In this document: piece by piece, positions 1-11,148 of the stretch | Position numbering within the stretch: the first letter of the stretch is position 1 | How the letters are laid out: the number at the start of each line of letters is the position of its first letter | Source: Desulfomicrobium escambiense DSM 10707 | Lineage (GTDB): Bacteria > Desulfobacterota > Desulfovibrionia > Desulfovibrionales > Desulfomicrobiaceae | Assembly (NCBI RefSeq): GCF_000428825.1 | Contig: NZ_AUAR01000005.1 | Coordinates: 62,001-126,000 of the forward strand | Direction: 5' to 3' | DNA: 64,000 bases | Made by a program: the position numbers and the translations under genes | The notes under the pieces: generated by a model | What the model saw: the letters and a program-made list of their open reading frames with translations, nothing else | Database searches by the model: none | Told to the model about the DNA's origin: nothing

Positions 1-3
1 TCA

Positions 4-420
4 TTATCCCACCAGTTCCAGAGCGTTGAAGAAGTACGCGATCTCGACGGCCGCGGTGTCCTGACCATCGGAACCGTGGCAGGAGTTCTTTTCGATGTCC
101 AGCGCGTACTTGCGGCGGATGGTGCCTTCGGCGGCGTTGTCCTTGTTGGTGGCGCCCATCAGGTCGCGGTACTTCTGCACGGCGTTTTCGCCTTCAAGGC
201 ACATGACCACGCAGGGGCCGGAGCACATGTAGTCGGTCAGGCTGCCGAAGAAGGGGCGTTCCCTGTGCACGGCGTAGAAGCCTTCGGCCTGGGCCTTGGT
301 CATGTGGATCATCTTCATGCCGACGACGCGCAGGCCGGCGTTCTGGATCATGGCGATGATTTCGCCCTGCAGGTTGCGGGCGACGGCGTCGGGCTTGATG
401 ATGGAGAAAGTGCGTTCCAT
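4..420 (-). CDS. ndk: Nucleoside diphosphate kinase
   Basis: Transfers the gamma-phosphate of ATP to NDPs through a phosphohistidine and so balances cytoplasmic NTP/dNTP pools. The 138-residue product has the family's usual length, begins [13 protein letters not shown], and carries the active-site motif NSCHGSD near residue 115, whose His is the phosphorylated residue. The ATG at 420 is preceded by GAGGAGC and was chosen over longer in-frame starts because the family begins exactly here. It is divergent from the GAF gene. The reverse complement of 445-475 contains a TATAGG about 16 bases after CTTGTA, a weak promoter candidate. Identification is certain. Confidence 0.97.
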   Translation of the reverse strand: MERTFSIIKPDAVARNLQGEIIAMIQNAGLRVVGMKMIHMTKAQAEGFYAVHRERPFFGSLTDYMCSGPCVVMCLEGENAVQKYRDLMGATNKDNAAEGTIRRKYALDIEKNSCHGSDGQDTAAVEIAYFFNALELVG

Positions 421-610
421 AAATGCTCCTCGATGTGATTTTTTGCGGCGTCCTATACTCTGTAACGGGAAAATACAAGGAGCGGCTTTTTTCTCTGCGT
501 TGTTTGGTCGCTCAAATTGCATGTTTGTGTCATGGGGAAAATGTGTTGGTCTCCCGGGCCGTCCTGGTGTATCCCCTCCGGGGAAGCCTTTGAATACAGC
601 GGAGGAAATC

Positions 611-1171
611 ATGAGCACAAAACGTCTTTACGAGATTTTTTATGAAGTGAGCCGCACCGTGAACTCCAGCCTCGACCCGGGCGAGGTCCTGAACCGCATT
701 GCGGAGCAGGTCACCCGCGCCATGGGCGTGAAAGGATGCTTCATCCGCCTGCTGGACCGCGGCGGCAAGGTTCTCAAGCCGGCGGCCCAGTACGGCCTGA
801 GCGAGCGCTACACCAGAAAGGGCGTGGTCGAGGTGGCCAAGAGCGGCCTGGACCGCGAGGCCTTCACCGGCAAGGTGGTGCAGATCGCCGATGCCGGCAC
901 GGACCCGCGTTTCCAGTACGGCCAGGAGGCCGCGGCCGAGGGTCTGGCCTCGGTCCTGGTGGCGCCCATGTTCGTGGAGGGCAGCCGGCCCATCGGCGTG
1001 CTGCGCGTCTACACCGGGGAGCGCAGGGAGTTCGGGCCCGAGGAGACCGACTTCCTGCAGGCCATCGCCAACATCTCGGCCATCGCCATCGAGAACGCGC
1101 GCATGCACCAGACTCTGAAGCGCCAGATGGAACTGATCAACGCCTACGATTACCAGGTTTTCGAGGACTAG
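611..1171 (+). CDS. GAF domain protein
   Basis: A 186-residue protein made almost entirely of one GAF domain (about residues 15-165), a cytoplasmic fold that binds small ligands or senses redox state. It has no output domain (no kinase, GGDEF or HTH), so a role as a stand-alone sensor subunit is inference. The ATG at 611 follows GGAGG with good spacing; an in-frame extension upstream to 296 would cover the divergent promoter region and ndk and was discarded. The gap gene starts only 9 bases after its stop, so the two are probably one transcript. The ligand and partner cannot be read from the sequence. Confidence 0.85.
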   Translation: MSTKRLYEIFYEVSRTVNSSLDPGEVLNRIAEQVTRAMGVKGCFIRLLDRGGKVLKPAAQYGLSERYTRKGVVEVAKSGLDREAFTGKVVQIADAGTDPRFQYGQEAAAEGLASVLVAPMFVEGSRPIGVLRVYTGERREFGPEETDFLQAIANISAIAIENARMHQTLKRQMELINAYDYQVFED

Positions 1172-1180
1172 GGGGAGCAT

Positions 1181-2200
1181 ATGGGAAAGACACGCATCGG
1201 CATCAACGGCTTCGGGCGCATCGGCCGCCAGGTCCTGAAAACCATCTGGCAGCGCCACCGCGACACCCTGGAAGTCGTGGCCATCAACGATCTCTTCGAC
1301 ACCCGGACCAACGCCCACCTGCTGCGGCACGACACGTCGTACGGACGCTTCGCCCCCGAGGTCGAGGCCGACGACGCGACCATCCGCGTCGGCGGGGAGT
1401 GGGAGATCAAGAGCTTCGCCCAGCGGGACCCCAAGCTCATCCCCTGGAAGGCCTGCGGGGTGGACATCGTCATCGAGTCCACGGGCATCTTCCGCACCGG
1501 GCCCACGGCGGCCCAGCACCTGGAGGCCGGGGCCAAAAAGGTCATCATCACCGCGCCGTCCAAGGATGAGGACCTGACCGTGGTCATCGGCGTCAACGAG
1601 GGGCAGTACGACCCGGCCAAGCACCACATCGTCTCCAACGCCTCCTGCACCACCAACTGCCTGGCCCCGGCGGTCAAGGTCATGCACGCGACGTTCGGCG
1701 TGGCCAAGGGCGTGCTGACCACGGTCCACGCCTACACCAACGACCAGCGTATCCTCGACCTGCCGCACAAGGACCTGCGCCGGGCCCGGGCCGCGGCCTG
1801 CAACATGATCCCGACCTCCACGGGCGCGGCCAAGGCCGTGGCCAAGGTTCTGCCGGAGATGGCCGGCCGCTTCGACGGCTACTCCGTGCGCGTGCCCGTG
1901 CCGGCCGTGTCCCTGGTGGACTTTGTGGCCGTGCTGGAGCGCGACACCACGGCCGAGGAGCTGAAAGCCGCCTTCAAAGCGGCCGCCGAAGGGGAGCTGA
2001 AGGGAATCCTCGGCTTCAGCGAGGAGGCGCTGGTGTCCTCGGATTTCATCGCCGACCCGCATTCGGGTGTGGTCGAGGCCGACTTCACCACCGTGCAGTG
2101 CGGCAACCTGGCCAAGGTGCTCATCTGGTACGACAACGAATGGGGCTATTCCAGCCGCGTGGCCGACCTGGCCCATCTCATGGGGCAGAAGGGCTTCTAG
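1181..2200 (+). CDS. gap: Glyceraldehyde-3-phosphate dehydrogenase, type I
   Basis: Catalyses NAD(P)-dependent phosphorylating oxidation of glyceraldehyde 3-phosphate in glycolysis/gluconeogenesis. The 339 residues match the family length. A Rossmann motif GINGFGRIGR lies at residues 7-16. The catalytic motif NASCTTNC places the nucleophilic Cys at residue 156, and the C-terminal YDNEWGYS is intact. The ATG at 1181 follows a GGGGAG ribosome site. It is probably co-transcribed with the upstream GAF gene and closed by the hairpin at 2231. Confidence 0.97.
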   Translation: MGKTRIGINGFGRIGRQVLKTIWQRHRDTLEVVAINDLFDTRTNAHLLRHDTSYGRFAPEVEADDATIRVGGEWEIKSFAQRDPKLIPWKACGVDIVIESTGIFRTGPTAAQHLEAGAKKVIITAPSKDEDLTVVIGVNEGQYDPAKHHIVSNASCTTNCLAPAVKVMHATFGVAKGVLTTVHAYTNDQRILDLPHKDLRRARAAACNMIPTSTGAAKAVAKVLPEMAGRFDGYSVRVPVPAVSLVDFVAVLERDTTAEELKAAFKAAAEGELKGILGFSEEALVSSDFIADPHSGVVEADFTTVQCGNLAKVLIWYDNEWGYSSRVADLAHLMGQKGF

Positions 2201-2230
2201 GCATCCGCATCGGCCTCTCTTCTCAGCAAT

Positions 2231-2260
2231 CCCCCCTGCCGGCGAAGCCCGGCAGGGGGG
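2231..2260 (+). terminator. Hairpin terminator after gap
   Basis: A perfect 10-bp stem, CCCCCCTGCC/GGCAGGGGGG, encloses a 10-base loop 30 bases after the gap stop. The following bases (ATTCTCGTTG) are only mildly T-rich, so termination strength is uncertain. Confidence 0.65.
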
Positions 2261-2475
2261 ATTCTCGTTGGCCCCGGGCGCGGCATGCGTTCGAGCACCG
2301 TCTCGGGGGCGCCATCCGAATGCCCCCGCGGGAGGCCTTGTTCCGGTTTTGCACCGGTCGGGACCGTTTTTTTGTGCAGAAAAATGTCGGCCTGCCCTTT
2401 ACAACCGGTTTTTAGGCTTTAATTTGAGCCCGATTTTTACGTGAACTTTTCGAATTCAAGCCACAGGAGACCACA

Positions 2476-4380
<1,905 letters not shown>

Positions 4381-4394
4381 CGGCAAGCATCGGC

Positions 4395-4424
4395 TTGACA
4401 CGGCAAATTGCCGGTCCCTATACT
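4395..4424 (+). promoter_or_regulatory. Sigma-70-type promoter overlapping the dnaK terminator
   Basis: TTGACA (4395-4400), an 18-base spacer, and TATACT (4419-4424). The predicted start, near 4431, falls inside the 5' arm of the dnaK terminator hairpin. The promoter would serve the lipoprotein gene at 4510 and then gatC/gatA. The spacer contains the palindrome CGGCAAATTGCCG. Confidence 0.6.
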
Positions 4425-4428
4425 TCGC

Positions 4429-4460
4429 GCCTGGCCCTTGAGGGGGCCAGGCTTTTTTTT
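4429..4460 (+). terminator. Rho-independent terminator of dnaK
   Basis: Stem GCCTGGCCC/GGGCCAGGC (9 bp) with a 6-base loop, followed by eight T residues. A textbook intrinsic terminator, 48 bases after the dnaK stop. Confidence 0.9.
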
Positions 4461-4509
4461 ACCCAATACCAACGTCCATCCCGGGCTGGCCGCCGCCCAT
4501 CTCATCCTT

Positions 4510-6450
4510 ATGAAACTCGGTTCCCTTTCCCTGTGCCTGCTTGTCCTCGTCCTGGGTCTGGCCTCGTGCGTACCCAAGACGGTCATCCGCTCCACCCCCG
4601 GTCCCGCGACCTCGACCGGGCTGCCCGGCTACCGGGCCGAAGACCCGAAGAAGGCTCTGGAGAAATACTCCAGGCACCTGCAGACGACCAAGCCCGGCGA
4701 CGCCGGGCGGCAGGAGGCCTGGAGCAAGACCGTGGGCAGCGCCGTGCAACTCGGCGAGTTCGACCTGGCCGAGCGCAACCTCCAGGCCTGGAAGGCCGAG
4801 AGCCGCAACGCCACCGCCTCCTGGGAATGGAACCAGGCCAATGCGCAGCTCCTGCTGGCCCGCAAGGGTCAGGACGCCTATTCCTCGTACCTCATCGACA
4901 TGGTCGGCCGTAAGGACATGGACTGGACCACGCGCGAGGCGGCGGGCATGGAGCTGGTGGACTACTTCTGGAACAAACCGGAGTACGGTCTGGCCTTCGA
5001 TGCGCTGGGGCTGGTCTACGGGGCGGCCCCGGACAACGACGCCAAGGGAGCCTTGGAGTCCACGGCCCTGACGCGGGCCGAGTCCCTTTCATCCGAAGAG
5101 CTGCAGAAGGTGCTCGACGGGGCGCTGGGCGCGGACCGCAACGCCTACCCCTGGTCCATGGTCGTCTGGGCCCAGAGCATGAAGCTCCTGGCCCGGGACA
5201 AGGCCAACTGGGCAGCGGTGTGGCCGAGCCTGTCGACCATCGTGCGCACCGGGGGGCTGGCCAACCGGGACTTTTTCGCGGGCAACCTGCGCTCCCTGGA
5301 GCAGCAGTTCGGCACGGTCAGCCAGAGTCTCGTTCTGCTACTGCCCCTGTCGGGCCCGTATTCCCAGGTCGGATGGAAGATCGCCAAGGGCGCGGACACC
5401 GCCTGGCGGGAGAGCCGGGCCCAGACCGCAGCTCCGGCCATCAAGCTCATCAACACCGAATCGCCGACTTTCCTCGACGAACTGCGGGCCCTGGAAGGGT
5501 CGCCCGTCGTAGGCGGTCCGTTGCGTAAGGAGATCTGGGAGAAAATCCGGGTCGCGGGGCTGCACCGCAACATGCGTTTCCTGACCTTCATGCCCAGCGT
5601 CGAGGACGAGGGCGTCGAGGCCTGGCGCTTCTTCAGCAGCCCCGAGGATCAGGTCCGGGCGCTCATCCGTTGGTGCGAACGGCTCGGGGTCACGTCCTAT
5701 GCCGTTCTCTACCCGCAGGACCGCTTCGGCACGGCCATGTCCCAGGTCTTCCAGGACCAGGCCCGGATGCTCGGGGCCAGCGTGCCCGTGGTCAGAGGCT
5801 ACGAGGTCGAGAACCCTCCCGGCTGGACCAAGGCCGTGGCATCGGTCCTGGGCGCCAGCGGGGACAAGAACACCATGAACCCCGAACCGCCCTTCCAGGC
5901 GGTCTTCCTGCCCGACTCCCTTTTCCGGGTGCAGCAGCTGGCCCCGCTCTTCCATTACTTCGAGGAGACGCGGCTCATCTTTCTGGGGCCGCAGCTCTGG
6001 AGCCAGGGGCTGCCCGACGCCAAGCTCGAGATGCAGTATTTCGGCCTGACGGTCTTTCCAGGTGCCTGGAGCCCGGACCTGGGTTCGCAGAGCGCCCAGA
6101 ACCTCAAGCGCGGCATGCAGGAGGGCGGCGGCGAGGAGCCGGACCTGTGGGCGGCCATCGGGTATGACTTCGTGCGCTTCTGCGCACTGGTCGGCGGCGC
6201 CCAGAGTTCCCCCGACGCCTTCAACCGCGCCCTGGCCGAGGCGGCGACCCGCATGCCGTGGTCCATCGCGCCCATGCATTGGGACGGCGGCAAGCTCAGC
6301 CAGGACATGTTCCTTTTCCAGCCGACGCAGACCGGCATGATTCAGGCCGATCTGGCGAAGATCCAGCAGACCCGCGAGATGCGGCAGATCCGCCGCGAGG
6401 AGCGTCGGGCCCAACTTGACGAAAAGAGAAAAAAAGAGGCCAAGCAATGA
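4510..6450 (+). CDS. LpoA/LppC-like lipoprotein with type 1 periplasmic binding fold
   Basis: A 646-residue predicted outer-membrane lipoprotein. The signal peptide ends in the lipobox LASC (lipidated Cys 20). The N-terminal half is helical and TPR-like. From about residue 275 the sequence (beginning VLLLPLSGPYSQVG) resembles the periplasmic-binding-protein fold of LpoA/LppC 'penicillin-binding protein activators'; the C-terminal 30 residues are highly charged. In LpoA this architecture stimulates class A PBPs; that role here is inference from architecture. The ATG at 4510 was chosen because only it gives a signal peptide; an upstream start at 4408 would lie before the terminator hairpin. The stop overlaps the gatC start (ATGA). 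Confidence 0.75.
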   Translation: MKLGSLSLCLLVLVLGLASCVPKTVIRSTPGPATSTGLPGYRAEDPKKALEKYSRHLQTTKPGDAGRQEAWSKTVGSAVQLGEFDLAERNLQAWKAESRNATASWEWNQANAQLLLARKGQDAYSSYLIDMVGRKDMDWTTREAAGMELVDYFWNKPEYGLAFDALGLVYGAAPDNDAKGALESTALTRAESLSSEELQKVLDGALGADRNAYPWSMVVWAQSMKLLARDKANWAAVWPSLSTIVRTGGLANRDFFAGNLRSLEQQFGTVSQSLVLLLPLSGPYSQVGWKIAKGADTAWRESRAQTAAPAIKLINTESPTFLDELRALEGSPVVGGPLRKEIWEKIRVAGLHRNMRFLTFMPSVEDEGVEAWRFFSSPEDQVRALIRWCERLGVTSYAVLYPQDRFGTAMSQVFQDQARMLGASVPVVRGYEVENPPGWTKAVASVLGASGDKNTMNPEPPFQAVFLPDSLFRVQQLAPLFHYFEETRLIFLGPQLWSQGLPDAKLEMQYFGLTVFPGAWSPDLGSQSAQNLKRGMQEGGGEEPDLWAAIGYDFVRFCALVGGAQSSPDAFNRALAEAATRMPWSIAPMHWDGGKLSQDMFLFQPTQTGMIQADLAKIQQTREMRQIRREERRAQLDEKRKKEAKQ

Positions 6451-6731
6451 AGATAAGCCCCGAGAAGGCCCTGGCCATCGCCACCCTGGCCAGGCTGGAG
6501 ATCAGTCCCGAGCAGGCGGTCACGCTGGGCTCCCAGATGGATGACATCCTCGGCTACATGGACAAGCTGAACGAACTCGACACGGCCGACGTCGAGCCCA
6601 TGTACACTCCCGTGGACCAGCCCGGCGCACTGCGCGTCGACGAAGTCTCCAAGGAGTTCTCCCGCGCCCAGATCCTGAAGAACGCCCCCGAGACCGACGG
6701 ACAGTACTTCATCGTCCCGCGCATCGTGTGA
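6447..6731 (+). CDS. gatC: Asp-tRNA(Asn)/Glu-tRNA(Gln) amidotransferase subunit C
   Basis: Small (94 aa) GatC subunit that stabilises GatA on GatB in the GatCAB amidotransferase, which converts mischarged Glu-tRNA(Gln) or Asp-tRNA(Asn) to the correct amidated form. The family pattern is visible: [14 protein letters not shown] at the N terminus, [15 protein letters not shown] in the middle and the C-terminal QYFIVPRIV. The start codon overlaps the preceding lipoprotein stop, and gatA follows after 37 bases. gatB is not in the window and must be elsewhere. Confidence 0.94.
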   Translation: MKISPEKALAIATLARLEISPEQAVTLGSQMDDILGYMDKLNELDTADVEPMYTPVDQPGALRVDEVSKEFSRAQILKNAPETDGQYFIVPRIV

Positions 6732-6768
6732 CCACGGGTTTCATCCATCAGCCCCGAGAGGATTGTTC

Positions 6769-8232
6769 ATGTCACAGCTTTTCGATCTTTCCCTGACCCG
6801 TGTCCGCGACCTCCTGCGCTCGGGCGAAGTCACGGCCGAGGCGGCCACGGCCGCCTGCCTGGAGCGCATCGCCGCCACGGAACCGGCCATCGACGCCCTG
6901 CTGCACGTGGCGGGCGAAGCGGCCCTGGACCAGGCCCGCGCCATGGACCAGGCCGGCCCCGACGCCGGGAGACCCCTGTGGGGCGTGCCCGTGACCGTCA
7001 AGGACGTCCTGGCCACGGAGGGCCTGCCCACCACCTGCGGCTCGCGCATCCTGGAGAATTTCGTCCCGGTCTACGACGCCCACTGCGTGTCCAGGCTGAA
7101 GGAGGCCGGCGCCATCATCATCGGCAAGGCCAACATGGACGAGTTCGCCATGGGCTCGTCCACGGAGAACTCGGCCTACAAGGTCACGAAGAATCCCTGG
7201 AACACGGGACGGGTGCCCGGAGGTTCCAGCGGCGGGTCGGCGGCCAGCGTGGCGGCGGGGCAGTGCTTCGCGTCCATCGGCACGGACACGGGCGGCTCCA
7301 TCCGCCAGCCGGCCAGCTTTTGCGGCATCGTCGGCCTCAAGCCGGGCTACGGGCGGGTTTCCCGCCGCGGCCTCGTCGCCTACGGCTCGTCCCTGGACCA
7401 GGCCGGGCCCATGACCCGCACCGTGGCCGACGCCGCCCTGATCCTGCAGGTCATCGCCGGCCACGACCCCAAGGATTCCACCAGCCTCGACGCCCCGGTG
7501 CCCAACTACCTCGAAGCCATCCGGGGCGCCTCCCTCAAGGGCCTGCGCCTGGGCCTGCCCGAGCAGTACTGGGGCGAGGGCCTGTCGGCCGAGGTGGACG
7601 CGGCCTGCCGCGGGGCCGTGGACCTGGCGGCGTCCCTTGGTGCCGAGATCGTGCCCGTGTCGCTTCCGCACACCGAATACGCCATCGCCACCTACTACAT
7701 CCTGGCCATGGCCGAAGCCAGTTCCAACCTGGCCCGCTTCGACGGCGTGCGCTACGGGCTGCGCAGCACGAAGTCCGTCGACTTGGCCACCATGTACACC
7801 CGTTCGCGCTGCGAGGGGTTCGGCGAGGAGGTCATGCGCCGCATCATGCTCGGCACCTACGTGCTCTCGGCCGGCTACTACGACGCCTACTACAAAAAGG
7901 CCGCCCAGGTGCGCCGCCTCATCCGCCAGGACTTCCTGAACGCCCTGGGCAAATGCGACCTGATCTGCGGCCCGGCCTGCCCGACCACGGCCTTCGCCAT
8001 CGGCGAGAACACGGCGGACCCGCTGCAGATGTACCTGACGGACATCTTCACCATTTCCCTGAACCTGAGCGGCCTGCCGGGCATGTCGCTGCCGGTGGGG
8101 CTGGGTCGGGACACGGGCATGCCCGTGGGCCTGCAGCTCTTCGCCGGCAATCTGCAGGAGGCGCCCCTGCTGGCCGCGGCCGCGGTCCTGGAGGCGAACC
8201 TGCCGGCCATGCCCGCGCCCCCCATTGCCTGA
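6769..8232 (+). CDS. gatA: Asp-tRNA(Asn)/Glu-tRNA(Gln) amidotransferase subunit A
   Basis: Glutaminase subunit of GatCAB. It releases ammonia from glutamine for transamidation on tRNA. The 487-residue protein carries the amidase signature [14 protein letters not shown] with the Ser-cisSer-Lys triad (Lys in VPVTVKDVL; Ser residues in [15 protein letters not shown]). ATG 6769 follows GAGAGGA with better spacing than the in-frame TTG at 6763. It ends just before an intrinsic terminator at 8238. Confidence 0.96.
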   Translation: MSQLFDLSLTRVRDLLRSGEVTAEAATAACLERIAATEPAIDALLHVAGEAALDQARAMDQAGPDAGRPLWGVPVTVKDVLATEGLPTTCGSRILENFVPVYDAHCVSRLKEAGAIIIGKANMDEFAMGSSTENSAYKVTKNPWNTGRVPGGSSGGSAASVAAGQCFASIGTDTGGSIRQPASFCGIVGLKPGYGRVSRRGLVAYGSSLDQAGPMTRTVADAALILQVIAGHDPKDSTSLDAPVPNYLEAIRGASLKGLRLGLPEQYWGEGLSAEVDAACRGAVDLAASLGAEIVPVSLPHTEYAIATYYILAMAEASSNLARFDGVRYGLRSTKSVDLATMYTRSRCEGFGEEVMRRIMLGTYVLSAGYYDAYYKKAAQVRRLIRQDFLNALGKCDLICGPACPTTAFAIGENTADPLQMYLTDIFTISLNLSGLPGMSLPVGLGRDTGMPVGLQLFAGNLQEAPLLAAAAVLEANLPAMPAPPIA

Positions 8233-8237
8233 CACAC

Positions 8238-8259
8238 GGCCGGACCTTCCGGCCTTTTT
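8238..8259 (+). terminator. Terminator between gatA and mnmA
   Basis: Stem GGCCGGA/TCCGGCC with a 3-base loop followed by TTTTTC. It begins 5 bases after the gatA stop and ends 3 bases before the mnmA ATG, so it lies where the mnmA ribosome-binding site would be expected. Confidence 0.75.
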
Positions 8260-8262
8260 CTT

Positions 8263-9306
8263 ATGGACAAGATCGCGATCGCATTGAGCGGAGGGGCTGA
8301 TTCCCTCATGAGCCTGCTGCTGCTCCGGGAAGCCGGGGCGGAGGTCATGGCCGTGCACGCCCTTTTTCTGCCTTCGTCCGAAGAAGCCCTGATCAAGGGC
8401 CTCGGCGCGACGTGTTCGGCGTTGGGCGTGCCCTTCGACGTCATCGACCTGCGGGCCGAGTTCGAGGAACTGGTCGTCACCCCCTTCGTGCGGGCTTACC
8501 TGGACGGGTTGACGCCCAACCCGTGCGCGGCCTGCAACCCGGCCATCAAGTTCGGCCTGCTCCTGGACCGCGTGCGGTCGCTCGGCGCCGAGCGCCTGGC
8601 CACGGGCCATTACGCCCGCCTGGAGGCCAGGCCTTGGGGCCAGGCCCTCTTCCGAGGACTCGACCCGGCCAAGGACCAGAGCTATTTCCTGTCCAGGGTG
8701 CCGCGGGAGCGGTTTAGTCGCGTCGTCTTCCCCCTTGCGGATTGGACCAAGGACCGGGTGCGTCTGGCCCTGGCCGAGCGCGGGCTTACGCCCCCGGCCG
8801 GTCGGGAGAGCCAGGAGGTCTGCTTCATTCCTACGGACTACCGGGATTTCCTGCGCGACCGCGGCGTGCGGCTGGGCGGGCCCGGGCCCATCGCCCTGGC
8901 CGACGGGCGGGTCGTGGGGCGCCACGAGGGCCTGTGGAACCACACCCTGGGTCAGCGCAAGGGGCTGGGCGTGGCCTGGAGCGAGCCTCTCTACGTCACG
9001 GGCAAGGATTTCGCGGGCAACCGGCTCCTCGTCGGCCCCAGGCCCGAGGCCATGGCCCGTGGGTGCCGCACCGAGCGGCCGAACCTGCTCTGCCCGCCGG
9101 AGGCGTGGCCGGACGAGGTGCTGGTGCAGACCATCTACCGCCAGCGTCCCGAAGCAGCGCGGGTGAGCGTGGACGAGGGCGGCATGACGGTCGTCTTCCC
9201 CGCGCCCAGGCCCATCCCCACGCCGGGCCAGGTGGCGGCGGTTTATTCGGCCGACGGCCAGGTCCTGGCCGGGGCCGTCATCCGGGAGGCGCTCCATGAA
9301 GCGTAG
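8263..9306 (+). CDS. mnmA: tRNA-specific 2-thiouridylase MnmA-like
   Basis: Adenylates and thiolates U34 of Lys, Glu and Gln tRNAs. The 347-residue protein has the PP-loop ATP motif ALSGGADS at residues 7-14, the first catalytic Cys in NPCAACNPAIKF, DQSYFLSRV, and the second catalytic Cys in GRESQEVCFIP, all in family order. It is slightly shorter than enterobacterial MnmA and the PP-loop differs from the usual SGGVDSS. The ATG sits immediately after a terminator hairpin and no Shine-Dalgarno sequence is visible, but the PP-loop position fixes the N terminus. Its 3' end overlaps the next gene by 11 bases, linking two tRNA modification enzymes. Confidence 0.88.
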   Translation: MDKIAIALSGGADSLMSLLLLREAGAEVMAVHALFLPSSEEALIKGLGATCSALGVPFDVIDLRAEFEELVVTPFVRAYLDGLTPNPCAACNPAIKFGLLLDRVRSLGAERLATGHYARLEARPWGQALFRGLDPAKDQSYFLSRVPRERFSRVVFPLADWTKDRVRLALAERGLTPPAGRESQEVCFIPTDYRDFLRDRGVRLGGPGPIALADGRVVGRHEGLWNHTLGQRKGLGVAWSEPLYVTGKDFAGNRLLVGPRPEAMARGCRTERPNLLCPPEAWPDEVLVQTIYRQRPEAARVSVDEGGMTVVFPAPRPIPTPGQVAAVYSADGQVLAGAVIREALHEA

Positions 9307-10588
9307 GCCGGGGCAGCTTTTTTTCCTGGCCACGCAGGGCTGCAAGGTCAACCAGTACGAGTCCCAGGCCATCCGCGAGGCCTGGCTGGACGAGGGCCTG
9401 ATGGAAACCCACGACCCGGCCCTGGCCGACATCGTGCTCGTCAACAGCTGCGCCGTGACCGAGCGGGCGGTGCTGGACCTGGCCAAGCTGGTACGGGGCT
9501 TCGCGGCCGTCTCGCCCAGGCCGCGCATCATCGTGGCGGGCTGCGCCGTTGAGGCCGACCGAGAGCGCATCCTGGCGCTTGACGCCGTGGACGAGGTCGT
9601 CTCCCAGCAGGGCAAGGCGGATTTGGGGCATGCCGCGACGCAGGGCGGACCGTTCCCGTCCCTGAGTATTTCCGACTACAACCGCGCCCGGGCCGTGATC
9701 AAGGTCCAGGACGGCTGCTCCCACGGCTGCACCTACTGCATCATCCCCTCCACCAGAGGCCGTTCCGTCAGCCGCGATCCGCTCGACGTCGTGGTCGAGG
9801 CCGAGCGTCTTCTGGACGCCGGCATCCGGGAACTGTCCCTGTGCGGCATCAACCTGCGCCACTACGGCCGCGACCTCTCCCCGCGCATCGATTTCTGGGA
9901 CCTTCTGGCCGCCGTGGACCGGGCCCTGGCCCCGCGCTGGGCCGGACGGGCCAGGCTGCGGATCGGTTCCCTGGAACCCGCCGACCTGCACGACAAGGCT
10001 CTGGAGACCCTGGCCGGATGCCGTCTCATGAGTCCGCACCTGCACCTGTCCCTGCAGAGCGGCAGCCCCGAGGTACTGCGTCGCATGGGGCGCGGGCACT
10101 ACGGGCCGGAACAGATCTTCGGCTTTCTGGAGGGCCTGCGTCGCGTCTGGCCGGTCTTCGGGCTGGGCGCGGACCTCATCGCCGGCTTCCCGGGCGAGAC
10201 GCAGGAGCACGTGCGTCAGACCATGGACGTGGTGGAGCGCCTGCCCCTGTCCTATGCCCACGTCTTTCCCTATTCCGAGCGGCCCGGCACCCCGGCGGCG
10301 GCGTTTCCGGGCAGCGTGCCAGCCCATGTGCGCAGGGAGAGGGCCAAGGCCCTACGGCAACTCGTAGCCGGCAAGCGGGCCGCCTTCCTGCGGGGACTGC
10401 TGGTCCTGCCGCACATGGACGTGGTGCCGGAAGACGGCGGGACGGGCATGAACGAATTCTACGTCGAATGCCTGCTGGAAGGCGACGCGCCCCTGACGGT
10501 CCGAGAACTGCTCCGGGTCGCGCCGGTCGGGGTCGCCGCAGCGGGCCTGGTCGTCAGGCCTTTTGCCGGGACGGGGGACGCGTCGTGA
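9296..10588 (+). CDS. MtaB/MiaB-type tRNA methylthiotransferase (radical SAM)
   Basis: Radical SAM methylthiotransferase of 430 aa. The N-terminal UPF0004 domain has its three cluster cysteines in TQGCKVNQYES, NSCAVTE and AGCAVEAD. The radical SAM cluster motif CSHGCTYC follows near residues 141-148. The GCKVNQYES form points to the MtaB branch (2-methylthio-N6-threonylcarbamoyladenosine, A37) rather than MiaB, which is inference. The C-terminal TRAM domain appears short. Overlap with mnmA and a GTGA overlap with the next gene indicate translational coupling. The start at 9296 lies inside mnmA; it leads directly into the family N terminus. Confidence 0.85.
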   Translation: MKRRPGQLFFLATQGCKVNQYESQAIREAWLDEGLMETHDPALADIVLVNSCAVTERAVLDLAKLVRGFAAVSPRPRIIVAGCAVEADRERILALDAVDEVVSQQGKADLGHAATQGGPFPSLSISDYNRARAVIKVQDGCSHGCTYCIIPSTRGRSVSRDPLDVVVEAERLLDAGIRELSLCGINLRHYGRDLSPRIDFWDLLAAVDRALAPRWAGRARLRIGSLEPADLHDKALETLAGCRLMSPHLHLSLQSGSPEVLRRMGRGHYGPEQIFGFLEGLRRVWPVFGLGADLIAGFPGETQEHVRQTMDVVERLPLSYAHVFPYSERPGTPAAAFPGSVPAHVRRERAKALRQLVAGKRAAFLRGLLVLPHMDVVPEDGGTGMNEFYVECLLEGDAPLTVRELLRVAPVGVAAAGLVVRPFAGTGDAS

Positions 10589-11148
10589 GCACGCCCGTCA
10601 TCCCCCTGCCGGCCCGCGCCTTCCTGTCGGTCCTGAGCGCGCGCTGGGACGAGTTCTGGGACGACCTGCGGCCCCGTCTCGAAGCGCTGCTCGGCCCCGT
10701 GGACTACGAGTCCGGCCCCATCCCTTTCAACGTGACCGGCTACTACGACGGGGAGCTTGGCACGCCCATCACGCGGCGCATTCTGTCCTTCGGCCGGCCG
10801 TTGGCCATGGACGCCCTGGCCGAGGTCAAGCTCGCCACCAACGCCATGGAGCGGCAGTGGGAACGGGACGGGCGGCGCATCTTCAACCTCGACCCCGGCT
10901 ACATCAACCAGGAGCGGCTCGTGCTGGCCACGGGCAAGAATTTCACGCACCGCGTCTACCTGTCCCGGGGCATCTGGGCCGACCTGACCCTCATCTTCCA
11001 AAAGGGCGACTGGATCGACCTGCCCTGGACCTTCCCGGACTACGCCGAACCCGAAATCAAGGGCCACTTGACCCGACTCCGGGAGATGTACAGAGCCTCC
11101 CTCAAGAACATGCAACCCCACGAGGAAACCATATGCCACGAAGCATGA
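10585..11148 (+). CDS. DUF4416 family protein
   Basis: A 187-residue cytoplasmic protein of the DUF4416 type, common in sulfate-reducing deltaproteobacteria. Recognisable features are GPVDYESGPIPFNVTGYY, FNLDPGYI and a C-terminal WTFPDYA. No catalytic motif is assignable and the function is unknown. The GTG start overlaps the upstream stop as GTGA. The 3' end overlaps yicC by 16 bases, so it is embedded in a coupled run with yicC, remA-like, gmk and pyrF. Confidence 0.75.
   Translation: MSTPVIPLPARAFLSVLSARWDEFWDDLRPRLEALLGPVDYESGPIPFNVTGYYDGELGTPITRRILSFGRPLAMDALAEVKLATNAMERQWERDGRRIFNLDPGYINQERLVLATGKNFTHRVYLSRGIWADLTLIFQKGDWIDLPWTFPDYAEPEIKGHLTRLREMYRASLKNMQPHEETICHEA

Noticed and set aside
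2380-2475. Possible CIRCE or sigma-32 promoter upstream of dnaK
   Set aside because: No TTAGCACTC-type inverted repeat was found and no good -35/-10 pair with proper spacing (TTTACA to TTTAAT is 14 bases).
6772-9615. Minus-strand frame of about 950 codons across gatA, mnmA and the MtaB-like gene
   Set aside because: Shadow of three coupled plus-strand genes in GC-rich DNA; no domain seen.
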